From an uncultured Lachnospiraceae bacterium (GTDB taxonomy: Bacteria > Bacillota > Clostridia > Lachnospirales > Lachnospiraceae), in NCBI GenBank assembly GCA_949740385.1, contig CATJJD010000051.1, positions 1 through 34,111 on the forward strand: DNA of 34,111 nt. Direction: 5' to 3'. Every line of letters starts with the position of its first letter. Within the stretch, counting starts at the first letter, position 1. Below, one piece after another: positions 8,493 through 18,200 of this stretch. The notes below the pieces were generated by a model that worked only from the letters and a program-made list of their open reading frames with translations, searched no databases and was not told the origin of the DNA. The translations under genes and the position numbers were made by a program.

Positions 8493-9767
8493 ATGAAAGC
8501 AGCGGGCATTATCGCAGAATACAATCCATTTCACAACGGACACCGGTGGCAGCTTGCCCGGGCGAAGGCAGAGACGGGAGCGGACTTTATTGTGGCGGCC
8601 ATGAGCGGCGACTTCGTGCAGCGGGGAGCGCCCGCCATGGCGGACAAGCACACCCGGGCGCAGATGGCGCTGGCGGGCGGAGCCGACCTGGTGCTTGAAA
8701 TACCGGCAGCAGCAGCCGTCTCCTCCGCGGAGTACTTCGCCGGGGCCGGCGTCAGGCTGCTTGCAAAAACCGGTGTTGTGTCTGTCATATGCTACGGCTG
8801 CGAGCAGCGAAACCCCGGGCTTTCCGCCCGGCTGGCCGAAGCGCTCCTTGCTCCGGATACCGCCTTTTCGGACACCGTGAGGGACCTGCTGCGAAAGGGA
8901 AAGAGCTACCCGTTTGCCAGACAGGAAGCGCTGTGCGCTTTTTTTCCGGACATCGGCTCCGACGAGATCCGCGCCTTCGTCTCCTCCCCCAACAACATTC
9001 TGGCTCTGGAGTACGAGAAGGCCATCGCAGTCTGGAACCGGAGTCATCCGTGCCCGAACACGCTGGAAGGACATGCCATGAAGCGGGTGGGAAGCGGCTA
9101 CCACAGCACCAGGCTTACCGCCCCCTTCGCCTCCGCCGCCGCCATCCGCCGCGCCCTTTTTGACGGGCCGGCAGATGACGGCGGCCTGTGGCAGCGGCTG
9201 TCCGGCTGCATGCCGGACACCTCCGCCGCGCCGCTTAAGGCCGCATGGTCCGACGGACTTCTCCTTCACCCCGACGACTTCTCCGCCCCGCTGTGCGCCG
9301 CTCTGCTGGCCGAGGAGCCAAAAGGGCTTGCGCGGTTTTCGGACGTGTCGGACGCCATGGCCCACCGGATTGCAAACTGCCTGCCGCAGTTTCTCTCCTG
9401 TACGCAGTTTGCGGACCTTGTAAAGACGAAGGATCTGACCCACACCCGGGTAAGCCGCGCCCTCTTTCACATTTTACTCGGCATAACGCAGGAGGACTGC
9501 GCGCGGGACATCCGCTATCTCCGGGTGCTGGGTTTTCGCAAAACGGCCGCTCCCCTGCTGTCCGCCATACGAAAAAAGGCCTCCGCACCTCTGATCACAA
9601 AGGTTGCGGACGCCTCCCGGGTGCTGGCAAAGGACAGTGCGGCCCGCAGCGCTCTTAATAAAGACATCGCGGCCGCCGACCTCTACCGGAGCATAAGCAG
9701 CATAAAAAGCGGCCGGGTACTGCCAAACGAGTACCGCCGGCCTCTCGCCATCCTTAAAGCTCCATAA
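8493..9767 (+). CDS. tmcAL: tRNA(Met) cytidine acetate ligase (TmcAL, formerly YlbM)
   Basis: The 424-residue protein belongs to the nucleotidyltransferase-like TmcAL family, which activates acetate with ATP and forms N4-acetylcytidine at the wobble position of elongator tRNA-Met. The N terminus MKAAGIIAEYNPFHNGH contains the HxGH nucleotide-binding motif, followed by MSGDFVQRGAPA and DLVLEIPAAAAVSSA, all characteristic. GGAGGG precedes the ATG. It is divergent from ackA, which fits the acetate dependence. Its last 14 nt overlap the end of the convergent gene aroB. Confidence 0.93.
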   Translation: MKAAGIIAEYNPFHNGHRWQLARAKAETGADFIVAAMSGDFVQRGAPAMADKHTRAQMALAGGADLVLEIPAAAAVSSAEYFAGAGVRLLAKTGVVSVICYGCEQRNPGLSARLAEALLAPDTAFSDTVRDLLRKGKSYPFARQEALCAFFPDIGSDEIRAFVSSPNNILALEYEKAIAVWNRSHPCPNTLEGHAMKRVGSGYHSTRLTAPFASAAAIRRALFDGPADDGGLWQRLSGCMPDTSAAPLKAAWSDGLLLHPDDFSAPLCAALLAEEPKGLARFSDVSDAMAHRIANCLPQFLSCTQFADLVKTKDLTHTRVSRALFHILLGITQEDCARDIRYLRVLGFRKTAAPLLSAIRKKASAPLITKVADASRVLAKDSAARSALNKDIAAADLYRSISSIKSGRVLPNEYRRPLAILKAP

Positions 9768-10866
9768 TAATCTCCCGCGCCAGCTCCTCCTCGACGGGCT
9801 TTGCGTACACGCCCGGCGCAAACTCCACCACGTCTCCGATGCCCTTCTGGAGCACGAAGCGCAGACGGCCCTCCCGCACTTTCTTGTCGGTGTAGAGCTT
9901 TCTCACAAGCTGCTCTCTGTCAATGTAATCCGGAACGTTCGTGGAAAGCCCAAGTCTTTGGTAGAGGGAGATGACCCGCTCCGCCTCCTCCTCCGACATG
10001 TAGCCGAGCCGCGCGGACAAAAGGGCCTGTGCAGCCATGCCCACAGCCAGCGCCTCCCCATGGAGCAGGCGGTAGTCGCTGACCGTCTCGATGGCCCGGC
10101 CCACGGTGTGCCCGAGATTTAAAATCTCCCGCAGCCCGCTCTCACGCTCGTCCTTCATCACCACCTGGTATTTGATCCTGCAGTTATTCTCCGCGATGTA
10201 CTCGCAGGCAAACCGCCGGAAGCTCAATATATCCTCCAGATTCTCCTCGATAAACGAAAACATGTCGGCGTTTGCCAGGCAGGCGTGCTTGACTGTCTCC
10301 GCCATTCCGCTGCGCACCTGCCGCAGCGGCAGCGTCTTCCAGGCCGCAATATCAATGTACACCTTCCTCGGCTGGTTGAACATGCCGATCAGGTTGGTTG
10401 CAACCGGCGTGTCCACCGCCGTCTTTCCGCCCACGGACGCGTCCGCCGCCGCCAGAAGCGTTGTGGCAAAATTGACAAAGGGCACGCCTCTGGCGTAGGT
10501 CCCCGCCACAAATCCCGCAAGGTCCGTCACGACGCCGCCGCCCACGGCGATAATCCCGCAGTCTCTGCGGAATCCCTTCTCCAGCATCGCGTCCTCGATG
10601 CGCGCCTTCGTCTCTCTCGTCTTGCTCTTCTCCCCCGCCGGAAACACGAACATCTCAACCTTAAAGCCCGCCTGGGCCAGCTTCGAGGCGATGGGCTTCG
10701 CGTAGAGGGGAAGCACGTTGCTGTCGGTGATCACGGCGATCTTTTTGGCGCCGCCCAAAAGCCCCGTGCCCAGATCGTCCACCAGACCGTTGATCAGCTC
10801 GTAGCCGATCTCAATCTCGTAGCTGTCATCCACCACTCTTTTTAAATCTACATTAAATAAACTCAC
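9754..10866 (-). CDS. aroB: 3-dehydroquinate synthase
   Basis: The 370-residue NAD- and metal-dependent enzyme makes 3-dehydroquinate from DAHP, the second step of the shikimate pathway. The NAD-binding GGGVVTDLAGFVA motif, the active-site segment DASVGGKTAVD and the metal-binding LNLGHTVGRAIE and LLHGEALAVGM are intact. I prefer the GTG at 10864-10866, which has AGAGGG eight nt upstream; the ORF-track ATG at 10884 adds six residues but lacks a ribosome-binding site. It is the last gene of the rhomboid-glnS-DUF2225-rnhA-aroB unit and overlaps the convergent tmcAL by 14 nt. Confidence 0.97.
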   Translation of the reverse strand: MSLFNVDLKRVVDDSYEIEIGYELINGLVDDLGTGLLGGAKKIAVITDSNVLPLYAKPIASKLAQAGFKVEMFVFPAGEKSKTRETKARIEDAMLEKGFRRDCGIIAVGGGVVTDLAGFVAGTYARGVPFVNFATTLLAAADASVGGKTAVDTPVATNLIGMFNQPRKVYIDIAAWKTLPLRQVRSGMAETVKHACLANADMFSFIEENLEDILSFRRFACEYIAENNCRIKYQVVMKDERESGLREILNLGHTVGRAIETVSDYRLLHGEALAVGMAAQALLSARLGYMSEEEAERVISLYQRLGLSTNVPDYIDREQLVRKLYTDKKVREGRLRFVLQKGIGDVVEFAPGVYAKPVEEELAREIIMEL

Positions 10867-10896
10867 AGCATTTTCCCTCTGCATTCAATCTGCATT

Positions 10897-11487
10897 TCAG
10901 TCAACTCCCGCCGCCTGTCTTGCCAGCCGGTCCGCCTCCTCGTTTCCCTCCACGCCGGAGTGTCCCTTCACCTTGACAAACTGCAGATTAAGTCTGTCCT
11001 TAATACTCTGCACATAGTCATAGTAGGCGATGGTCCCCTTCCTGTTGCGCTTCCAGGCGCCGGTGGCCCACATCTCGATTCCCATATAGTCGTAGCAGAT
11101 CGTCAGATCCGAAAGACCAAGGGAGACGGCCTTCTCCATGGCCGCCATGCTGCCGAGCACCTCCCCGGCCACGTTTCGCATGGACGCCATATCCGGCTCC
11201 TTTCCCGCCCCCTGCAGCACATGCCGCTCGCCGTTTGCCACGAGAAAGCCGCCGTAGCCGTACACCCCCGTGGATGCGTTGAAGGAGCCGTCCACAAAGG
11301 CGTAGCTTTCGCTCACAGGCTTTTTTTCCTCCCGGGACGCACCCGCAAAGGCCTGCGCCTCCTCAAGCGTCGGAAAGCTTTTGTACTGCGCTCCGGGAAA
11401 TCCGTCCACCATCTTTTTGCAGGCGTCCCAGGTACCGTATACGCCGGGACGCCTGCCCTTTTTCACCGCATAGTACTTCTTAGCCAT
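10897..11487 (-). CDS. rnhA: Ribonuclease H with N-terminal viroplasmin-type hybrid-binding domain
   Basis: This 196-residue protein degrades the RNA strand of RNA-DNA hybrids. Residues 1-47 (KKYYAVKKGRRPGVYGTW..) form the caulimovirus-viroplasmin/RNase H1 hybrid-binding domain. The RNase H fold has its acidic site intact: D66 (FVDGSFN), E109 (RNVAGEV), D133 (CYDYMG) and D186 (NEEADRLA), with catalytic His176 in KGHSGVEGN. This is the eukaryote-like RNase H1 layout that is common in clostridia. Its start overlaps the end of the DUF2225 gene by 8 nt, so the two are probably translationally coupled. Confidence 0.95.
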   Translation of the reverse strand: MAKKYYAVKKGRRPGVYGTWDACKKMVDGFPGAQYKSFPTLEEAQAFAGASREEKKPVSESYAFVDGSFNASTGVYGYGGFLVANGERHVLQGAGKEPDMASMRNVAGEVLGSMAAMEKAVSLGLSDLTICYDYMGIEMWATGAWKRNRKGTIAYYDYVQSIKDRLNLQFVKVKGHSGVEGNEEADRLARQAAGVD

Positions 11488-12349
11488 TGCTCTGCACCCT
11501 GTGGAGCTTTTCCACGATCAGCTCCTTTAAGTCCATCGCCCGGTCCTTCACCGAGCGGGCCGCCACCTGGGAAGTCAGAACAGAGGACACAAGCTTCGAG
11601 GCCACATCGTACTTTTCCAGCCGGTACGCCATGCTGGCCAGAAGAAGGTTCAGGGTGTTCTCCTCCATGCCGCACATCGGGAAATTCTCGGAGGCGATAG
11701 CCTTTATAAAGCCCTCGTAAGCCTGCTCGTAGTACGCCTGCTCCTGCTTCCTGAGCTCCTCGGTCTCTCCGTTTTCATCTTCCCCGGCCGCCGCAAGGGC
11801 TTCCAGCTTTCCCCGGTACAGCCAGGAGAGCTTTAAGCACTCGTAGGCCGCCTCGCTGGCTCTTCCCCGCTTCACCCTGGTGCAGTTCATCGCCCGCCGG
11901 TAGCGTTCAAAAGCCTCCTCGTAGGTGTAGGCCGCAAGCGCCTCGTCCTGCGCCGGCGAATCCGGCTTAAAATTGCTCTTCACCTCCTGCTCAAGCAGCC
12001 TGATCTGCCCGCCGGTAAGGTTCTCGAAATAGCGGTTGATCGCCGTATAGCCGCACTTCGGGCACGACGAGACGTCGTACTTGTTTGTGTCGATAAAGGC
12101 AAACCGCGGACGCAGGTCGAAGTCCGGGTCCAGACGCCTTGCGCGGCCGCTCTTTAATGTGCGGGAGCGAAACGAGCAGTCGCAGACCGGACAGTGGACG
12201 GTTTTTGCGAAAAGGAACTCGATCTCCTCGTGAACCGGCGCTTTCTTTTCCGGCTCCTTCTCCTTATTTTCCGTCTTCCCTGTCTCCTCCGGGCGCTTCG
12301 TCTCCTCCTTCACCGGAGCGGACTTCTTCAAACCTGATAATAAACCCAT
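11480..12349 (-). CDS. DUF2225 family protein
   Basis: A 289-residue protein of the DUF2225 family, whose function is not established. It has a charged, low-complexity N-terminal stretch (residues 8-40, rich in E, K and P), then two CxxC pairs, HCPVCDCSF near residue 53 and SCPKCGY near 95, that probably form a zinc site. The helical C-terminal half contains TPR-like alternation (YEEAFERYRRA, YYEQAYEGFIKA). No signal peptide or membrane segment is seen. The start has AGGGGGAAG upstream. It sits 21 nt behind glnS and overlaps rnhA by 8 nt, so it belongs to that operon. Confidence 0.85.
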   Translation of the reverse strand: MGLLSGLKKSAPVKEETKRPEETGKTENKEKEPEKKAPVHEEIEFLFAKTVHCPVCDCSFRSRTLKSGRARRLDPDFDLRPRFAFIDTNKYDVSSCPKCGYTAINRYFENLTGGQIRLLEQEVKSNFKPDSPAQDEALAAYTYEEAFERYRRAMNCTRVKRGRASEAAYECLKLSWLYRGKLEALAAAGEDENGETEELRKQEQAYYEQAYEGFIKAIASENFPMCGMEENTLNLLLASMAYRLEKYDVASKLVSSVLTSQVAARSVKDRAMDLKELIVEKLHRVQSNG

Positions 12350-12370
12350 ACTTCCCCCTTTTTTTACGAA

Positions 12371-14077
12371 TTATAATTTAAATGAACTTTTCAGTGACAC
12401 AATACGGTTGAACACCGGCGCTCCCGGCCTTGAATCCTTCACGTCCGCGCAGAAAAAGCCCTGCCGCACAAACTGAAAGCTCTCGTATGGCTTCGCCTCC
12501 AGAAGAGCCGGCTCCACCACGCTCTTTGTGAGAACGGTGAGGGAGTTGGGATTCAGGTTGAGGCTTCCGTCCTCGTTGTACACCCCGGCTTCCTCGTTCA
12601 CCAGGTTCTCGTAGAGCCGGACGGTCACAGGCTTTGCGTGTTCCGCGCTCACCCAGTGGATCGTGCCCTTTACCTTACGCCCGTCCGGGCTGTTGCCGCC
12701 GCGGCTGTCCGGATCATAGGTGCAGTGGATCAGCGTGACGTTGCCGACCTCATCCTTCTCACAGCCGACACACTTTACAAAGTAGGCGTTCATCAGCCGC
12801 ACCTCGTTGCCCGGGAACATGCGGAAATATTTCCTCGGCGGCTCCTCCATAAAGTCCTCCCGCTCGATGTAGAGCTCTCTGCCGAACGGCACCGTGCGGC
12901 TTCCAAGCTCTCTGTTCTCCAGATTGTTGTCCACCGAAAGCTCCTCCGTCTGCCCCAGCGGATAGTTATCGATCACAACCTTCACCGGATCTAAAACTGC
13001 CATCATCCGCGGGCGCTTGAGCTTTAAGTCCTCCCGGATGCAGTACTCCAGCATCGGCATCTCACAGGTACTATTGCTCTTGGAAACTCCGGCCAGCTCC
13101 ACAAAATTGCGGATGGACTCCGGCGTGTAGCCTCTTCTTCGCAGCGCCCCGATGGAGACGAGACGCGGATCGTCCCAGCCGTCCACCGTGCCGTCCTCCA
13201 CGAGCCTTTTAATGTAGCGCTTGCCGGTCACCACGTTGGTCAGGTACAGCTTCGCAAACTCGATCTGCTTTGGCATTCCCTCCGGCGAGCTCTTGTAGCC
13301 CAGCTCCTTTACGACCCAGTCGTAGAGCGGTCTGTGATCCTCGAATTCCAGCGTGCAGATGGAGTGGGTGATCCCCTCGATGGCGTCCTCGATCGGGTGG
13401 GCATAGTCGTACATCGGGTAAATGCACCATTTGTCGCCGGTGTTGTGGTGGGTCATTCTGGCCACCCGGTAGATGACGGGATCGCGCATGTTGATGTTGG
13501 CCGCGGCCATGTCGATGCGGGCTCTCAGCACCTTGCTGCCGTCCTCGTACTTACCGTCCCGCATTTCCTCAAAGAGCTTTAAGTTCTCCTCCACGCTGCG
13601 GGACGCATACGGATCTTCCTTTCCCGGCTCCGTCAGCGTGCCCCGGTACTCCCTTATCTCCTCCGCCGTAAGGTCGGAGACGTAGGCCTTCCCCTTTCGG
13701 ATCAGCTCCACCGCCCCCTCGTACATCTGCTCGAAATAGTCCGAGGCGTAAAAAAGGTTGTCTCCCCAGTCCGCCCCAAGCCACTGCACGTCCGCCCTGA
13801 TGGCCTCCACGTACTCGGTCCGCTCCTTCGTCGGGTTCGTGTCGTCAAACCGCAGGTTGAACTGACCGCCGTATTTTTTCGCAAGCCCGTAATTCAGGAG
13901 AATCGCCTTGGCGTGGCCGATGTGCAGCCCCCCGTTCGGCTCCGGAGGAAAGCGCGTCCGCACCGCCTCGCATCTGCCCTCCGCCAGATCCTTCTCGATG
14001 ATCTGCTCGATAAAATTTTTTGATACCTTCTCAGTTTCGGCAGCATTTTCCATAACATTTTCCATAACATTTTCCAT
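12371..14077 (-). CDS. glnS: Glutaminyl-tRNA synthetase
   Basis: The 568-residue class I synthetase charges tRNA-Gln directly. The signature [16 protein letters not shown] covers residues 44-59. Catalytic-core segments such as [14 protein letters not shown] and GWDDPRL follow, and the C-terminal anticodon-binding beta-barrels are complete. The KMSKS-equivalent loop reads VTGKR rather than the VMSKR of the E. coli enzyme. The N terminus is built from repeats of MENV encoded by a 12-bp tandem DNA repeat, so the exact start is ambiguous; the ATG at 14077 lies eight nt after GGAGG. Direct GlnRS is absent from many Firmicutes, which use GatCAB instead, so horizontal origin in the lineage is likely. 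Confidence 0.96.
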   Translation of the reverse strand: MENVMENVMENAAETEKVSKNFIEQIIEKDLAEGRCEAVRTRFPPEPNGGLHIGHAKAILLNYGLAKKYGGQFNLRFDDTNPTKERTEYVEAIRADVQWLGADWGDNLFYASDYFEQMYEGAVELIRKGKAYVSDLTAEEIREYRGTLTEPGKEDPYASRSVEENLKLFEEMRDGKYEDGSKVLRARIDMAAANINMRDPVIYRVARMTHHNTGDKWCIYPMYDYAHPIEDAIEGITHSICTLEFEDHRPLYDWVVKELGYKSSPEGMPKQIEFAKLYLTNVVTGKRYIKRLVEDGTVDGWDDPRLVSIGALRRRGYTPESIRNFVELAGVSKSNSTCEMPMLEYCIREDLKLKRPRMMAVLDPVKVVIDNYPLGQTEELSVDNNLENRELGSRTVPFGRELYIEREDFMEEPPRKYFRMFPGNEVRLMNAYFVKCVGCEKDEVGNVTLIHCTYDPDSRGGNSPDGRKVKGTIHWVSAEHAKPVTVRLYENLVNEEAGVYNEDGSLNLNPNSLTVLTKSVVEPALLEAKPYESFQFVRQGFFCADVKDSRPGAPVFNRIVSLKSSFKL

Positions 14078-14085
14078 AACATTTT
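14043..14085. repeat. 12-bp tandem repeat at the glnS start codon
   Basis: On the coding strand the unit ATGGAAAATGTT occurs about three and a half times in tandem, starting directly after the Shine-Dalgarno sequence. Each copy contains an in-frame ATG and an out-of-frame ATG. Changes in copy number would add or remove MENV without breaking the frame. Confidence 0.85.
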
Positions 14086-14124
14086 CCTCCGCAATATTGA
14101 TACTGTTCCGGCGCCCGCCGGATC

Positions 14125-14997
14125 TTATACATGCTCGTGGGTAAACAGATGCTCTTCACAGTACTCCCGGTTGCCGCTGCACTTTGAGCAGTAGCGGAAA
14201 CCAAGCTCCGGGTTCGTAAGCTCCGTCCTTCCGCAGATGACGCATTTGTGCTGCGAGATGCCGCTGCCCGGCCTCGGCCGGGAAAACTGGGCCCGGAATT
14301 CCTTCTGCCGCTTTCGCTGCTGCCTGCCCAGTCTTGTTCTGGTAAACCAGAAAAAGAGAAACATATTCGCCACCGCAAAGACGATCTGCGCGCACATCAT
14401 AAAGCCGGTCATAAGCCCCAGCATCCCGCCGTACTGCTGCAGACCGATCTTTATATAGAAATAAACCGTGTATGCAAGGTACAGAAGCTCAAATACAAGC
14501 ATCCATTTCATCCTGACCGGAAGCACGAAGTAGATGCGCACCTCCGCCTCCGGCATGCACATGGCAAGTGCCAGCAGCATGGACATCAGTATATAGTAGG
14601 TCGACAGATGAACCGGCATCCCCAGCCCCAACGTAAGCTTCGTTATCACGTAAAACAGAATTCCCCCGATGTCGCTTAAAAGAATGCCCTGCACCAAAAA
14701 CACGTTCATGCGAAACGTCCCGAGAAACGACTCCAGAGAGCTCCCCCACATCAGCACGCAGAAGAGAAACAGCAGCCCGAAAAAGTCCATGCTCGTCACC
14801 GGCATAAACACCCAGGTGACAAGCCGCCAGATCTGCCCGTGCAGTATCGACGCTGCGTCAAAGGCCAAAAAATCGAGCATCTGCGGCGACATCAGCTCCA
14901 TCAGAAATCCCACCACAATGGCGGCTACAAAATAGCGGCTCAGATTCGGAACCGCATAGCGACCGAGCTTTCGCTCCAGTTTGTTCATCCAGTTCAT
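14125..14997 (-). CDS. Rhomboid-like membrane protein lacking catalytic residues, with C-terminal zinc-binding tail
   Basis: A 290-residue protein with about six hydrophobic segments between residues 20 and 220. It has the rhomboid-like sequence [13 protein letters not shown] at 54-66 and a glycine-rich last helix ([11 protein letters not shown], 189-199). The rhomboid GxSG serine motif is not present in the fourth segment ([15 protein letters not shown]), and the last-helix histidine is replaced (QQYGG), so it is probably a non-proteolytic rhomboid relative. The cytoplasmic tail has CVICG (252/255), YCSKC (270/273), C280 and several histidines, resembling a zinc-binding domain. The ATG follows GGGGG; a strong promoter lies upstream. 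It is the first gene of the glnS-DUF2225-rnhA-aroB unit. Confidence 0.75.
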   Translation of the reverse strand: MNWMNKLERKLGRYAVPNLSRYFVAAIVVGFLMELMSPQMLDFLAFDAASILHGQIWRLVTWVFMPVTSMDFFGLLFLFCVLMWGSSLESFLGTFRMNVFLVQGILLSDIGGILFYVITKLTLGLGMPVHLSTYYILMSMLLALAMCMPEAEVRIYFVLPVRMKWMLVFELLYLAYTVYFYIKIGLQQYGGMLGLMTGFMMCAQIVFAVANMFLFFWFTRTRLGRQQRKRQKEFRAQFSRPRPGSGISQHKCVICGRTELTNPELGFRYCSKCSGNREYCEEHLFTHEHV

Positions 14998-15033
14998 ATA
15001 TGCACCCCCTGAAGAAATTGGTAGTCAGTGACC

Positions 15034-15063
15034 ATTATACGTTTTTCCGGTGTCTCTTGTCAA
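15034..15063 (-). promoter_or_regulatory. Promoter for the rhomboid-like/glnS operon
   Basis: Minus strand consensus TTGACA, an 18-nt spacer and a perfect TATAAT, 37 nt upstream of the start codon. The -35 box lies inside an inverted repeat. Confidence 0.8.
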
Positions 15064-15070
15064 CAGACAC
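15050..15070. promoter_or_regulatory. Inverted repeat over the -35 box (possible operator)
   Basis: GTGTCT, 9 nt, AGACAC form a perfect 6-bp inverted repeat (near-perfect to 9 bp) that brackets the TTGACA box of the rhomboid/glnS promoter. The spacing suits a dimeric repressor, but the regulator is unknown. Confidence 0.45.
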
Positions 15071-15135
15071 GGGATTCTTTCCTGTTTTTCTAATAATTTC
15101 CGGTATTTTTTATAGTTTCTTTACAGATTGCAACA

Positions 15136-15164
15136 TTGTTTTTTGTCTGGTTCTGTCGTATAAT
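15136..15164 (+). promoter_or_regulatory. Promoter for the activase gene
   Basis: Plus strand TTGTTT, a 17-nt spacer and a perfect TATAAT. It leaves an untranslated leader of about 95 nt before the activase start. Confidence 0.7.
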
Positions 15165-15265
15165 GTTGTAGGTTTCCGCAGGAAATCAGTACGCATGATA
15201 GTTTTGTGAGCCGCATACATTTTTTACATGCAGGCTTTTTAACCGCAATGGAGGTCATTTTATTT

Positions 15266-18200
15266 ATGGAGAACAGGCAATTAAACAAACTTGGCATTGA
15301 TATCGGTTCCACCACGGTCAAAGTGGCGGTTCTTGACGAGACGGACCGTCTGCTCTTCTCTGACTACGAACGGCATTACGCCAACATCCGGGAGACGCTG
15401 TCTTCCCTGATCCGGAAGGCACACCGGCAGCTTGGAGACTGCGCGATCCTGCCTGTCATTACCGGCTCGGGAGGGCTTACGCTGGCGAAACACCTCTCGG
15501 TTCCCTTCGTGCAGGAGGTCATCTCCGTCTCCACCGCGCTGCAGCACTTTTCGCCTCAGACGGACGTGGCCATCGAGCTCGGGGGCGAGGACGCCAAAAT
15601 CATATACTTTGAGGGCGGCAACGTGGAGCAGCGCATGAACGGCATATGCGCAGGCGGCACCGGCTCCTTTATCGACCAGATGGCGGCTCTGATTCAGACC
15701 GACGCATCCGGCTTAAACGAGTACGCAAAAAATTACCGGGCCATCTATCCGATCGCCGCCCGCTGCGGCGTGTTCGCCAAAACCGACATACAGCCCCTGA
15801 TCAACGAGGGGGCCACGAGGGAGGATCTGTCCGCCTCGATTTTTCAGGCCGTGGTGAACCAGACCATAAGCGGCCTGGCGTGCGGCAAGCCCATCCGGGG
15901 ACATGTGGCATTCCTGGGCGGTCCGCTTCACTTTCTTTCCGAATTGAAGGCGGCCTTTATCCGCACACTGGCGCTGGACGACGCCCACGCCATCACGCCG
16001 GAGAACTCCCATCTGTTCGCGGCCATCGGCTCCGCCTTAAACAGCACAGCCGATTCCGAAACCACACTTTCCGCCCTCCGGGACAGACTGGCCTCCGACA
16101 TTCAGATGGAGTTTGAGGTAGCCCGGATGGAGCCGCTGTTTGCCGATGAGGCCGATTACGAAGAATTTGCCGCCCGCCACGGGGGAAACAAAGCCCGCAC
16201 GGCGTCCCTCGCCGACTACCGGGGCGACTGCTACCTTGGCATCGACGCAGGCTCAACCACCACAAAGGTGGCGCTTGTGGGAGAAAACGGAGATCTCCTC
16301 TACTCCTTCTACAGCAGCAACAACGGCAGCCCGCTGGATACGGCCATCGCCTCCATCCGGGAGATCTACGAAAAGCTTCCGAAGGGGGCCCGCATTGTCC
16401 ACTCCTGCTCCACCGGCTACGGGGAGGCGCTCTTTAAGGCCGCGCTGCAGCTGGACGAAGGGGAGGTGGAGACCGTGGCCCACTACTACGCCGCCGCCTT
16501 CTTCGACCCGGAGGTGGACTGCATCCTGGACATCGGCGGCCAGGACATGAAGTGCATAAAAATCAAGAACAAAACCGTGGACTCGGTGCTCTTAAACGAG
16601 GCCTGCTCCTCCGGCTGCGGCTCCTTTATCGAAACCTTCGCGAAATCTCTGAATTTCTCGGTGGAGGATTTCGCGAAGGAGGCGCTCTTTGCCCAAAATC
16701 CCATTGATCTCGGCACCCGCTGCACCGTTTTTATGAACTCGAAGGTGAAGCAGGCCCAGAAGGAGGGGGCGTCTGTTGCGGACATATCCGCAGGGCTCGC
16801 CTACTCGGTCATCAAGAACGCGCTCTTTAAGGTAATCAAGCTCTCCGACGCGTCGGATCTGGGCAAAAACATCGTGGTGCAGGGCGGAACCTTCTACAAC
16901 GATGCGGTGCTGCGCAGCTTCGAGAAAATCGCCGGGGTTCACGCCACCCGCCCGGACATCGCGGGAATCATGGGGGCTTTCGGCGCCGCGCTGATTGCAA
17001 GAGAGCGCCACGAGCCGGGCAGCCAAACCGGCATGCTGAGCATCGGGGCCATCGACGGACTGACCTACACGACGAAGCTCTCCCGCTGCAAGGGCTGCAC
17101 GAACCACTGCCTTCTGACGATCAACCGCTTCTCGGACAACCGGCAGTACATCACCGGAAACCGCTGCGAGAAGGGGCTTGGCAGAGAGAAAAATAAAGAG
17201 GAGCTCCCGAACCTGTTCGCCTTTAAGAACCGGCGGCTGTTCGACTACGAGCCGCTGCCTGTGGCGGAGGCAAAGAGGGGCACCGTGGGTATTCCAAGGG
17301 TGTTAAACATGTACGAAAACTACCCGTTCTGGGCAACCTTTTTCGCCCGGCTGAATTTCCGCGTGGTGCTCTCACCCCAGTCCACCCGAAAGATTTACGA
17401 GCTTGGCATCGACTCGATTCCGAGCGAGTCCGAGTGCTATCCGGCAAAGCTGGCCCACGGGCATATCGCATGGCTGATCCACCACAATGTGGACTTTATT
17501 TTCTACCCGGCGATTCCCTACGAGCGCAACGAATTTCCGGACGCAAACAACCACTACAACTGCCCGATTGTCACCTCCTACTCGGAGAACATCAAAAACA
17601 ACGTGGACGAGATCACAAGCGGACAGGTGCGGTTCTTAAATCCCTTTATGGCCTTCACCGACGAGGAGGTTTTGTCGCAGCAGCTTGTAGAATGTTTTAA
17701 ATCAGAATTTAACATTCCGGAAAGTGAGGTGAGGGACGCGGTCTCCGAGGGCTGGAAGGAGATGGAGGTTGTGCGGCTCGAGATGCAGGAGAAGGGGAAC
17801 GAGGTTCTTAAATACATGGAGGAGAACCACTGCAGGGGCATTGTGCTGGCGGGACGGCCCTACCATGTGGACCCGGAGATCAACCACGGCATTCCGGAGC
17901 TGATCGGGTCCTACGGCCTTTGCGTACTGACCGAGGATTCCGTCTCCCATCTGGGCAATACGGAGCGGCCGCTGATCGTTATGGATCAGTGGATGTACCA
18001 CAGCAGGCTCTATGCCGCCGCCAGCTTCGTTAAGACAAGGAACGATCTGGATCTGATTCAGCTCAACTCCTTCGGCTGCGGTCTGGACGCGGTGACGACG
18101 GACTGCGTGAGCGACATACTGACCGGCTCGGACAAGATCTACACCTGCTTAAAGATCGACGAGGTGAACAATCTGGGGGCGGGGCGCATCCGCATCCGCT

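Noticed and set aside
8442-9470. 342-residue minus-strand ORF opposite tmcAL
   Set aside because: It is a shadow of tmcAL on the opposite strand in GC-rich sequence, low in recognisable motifs, with no ribosome-binding site; tmcAL carries all family motifs.
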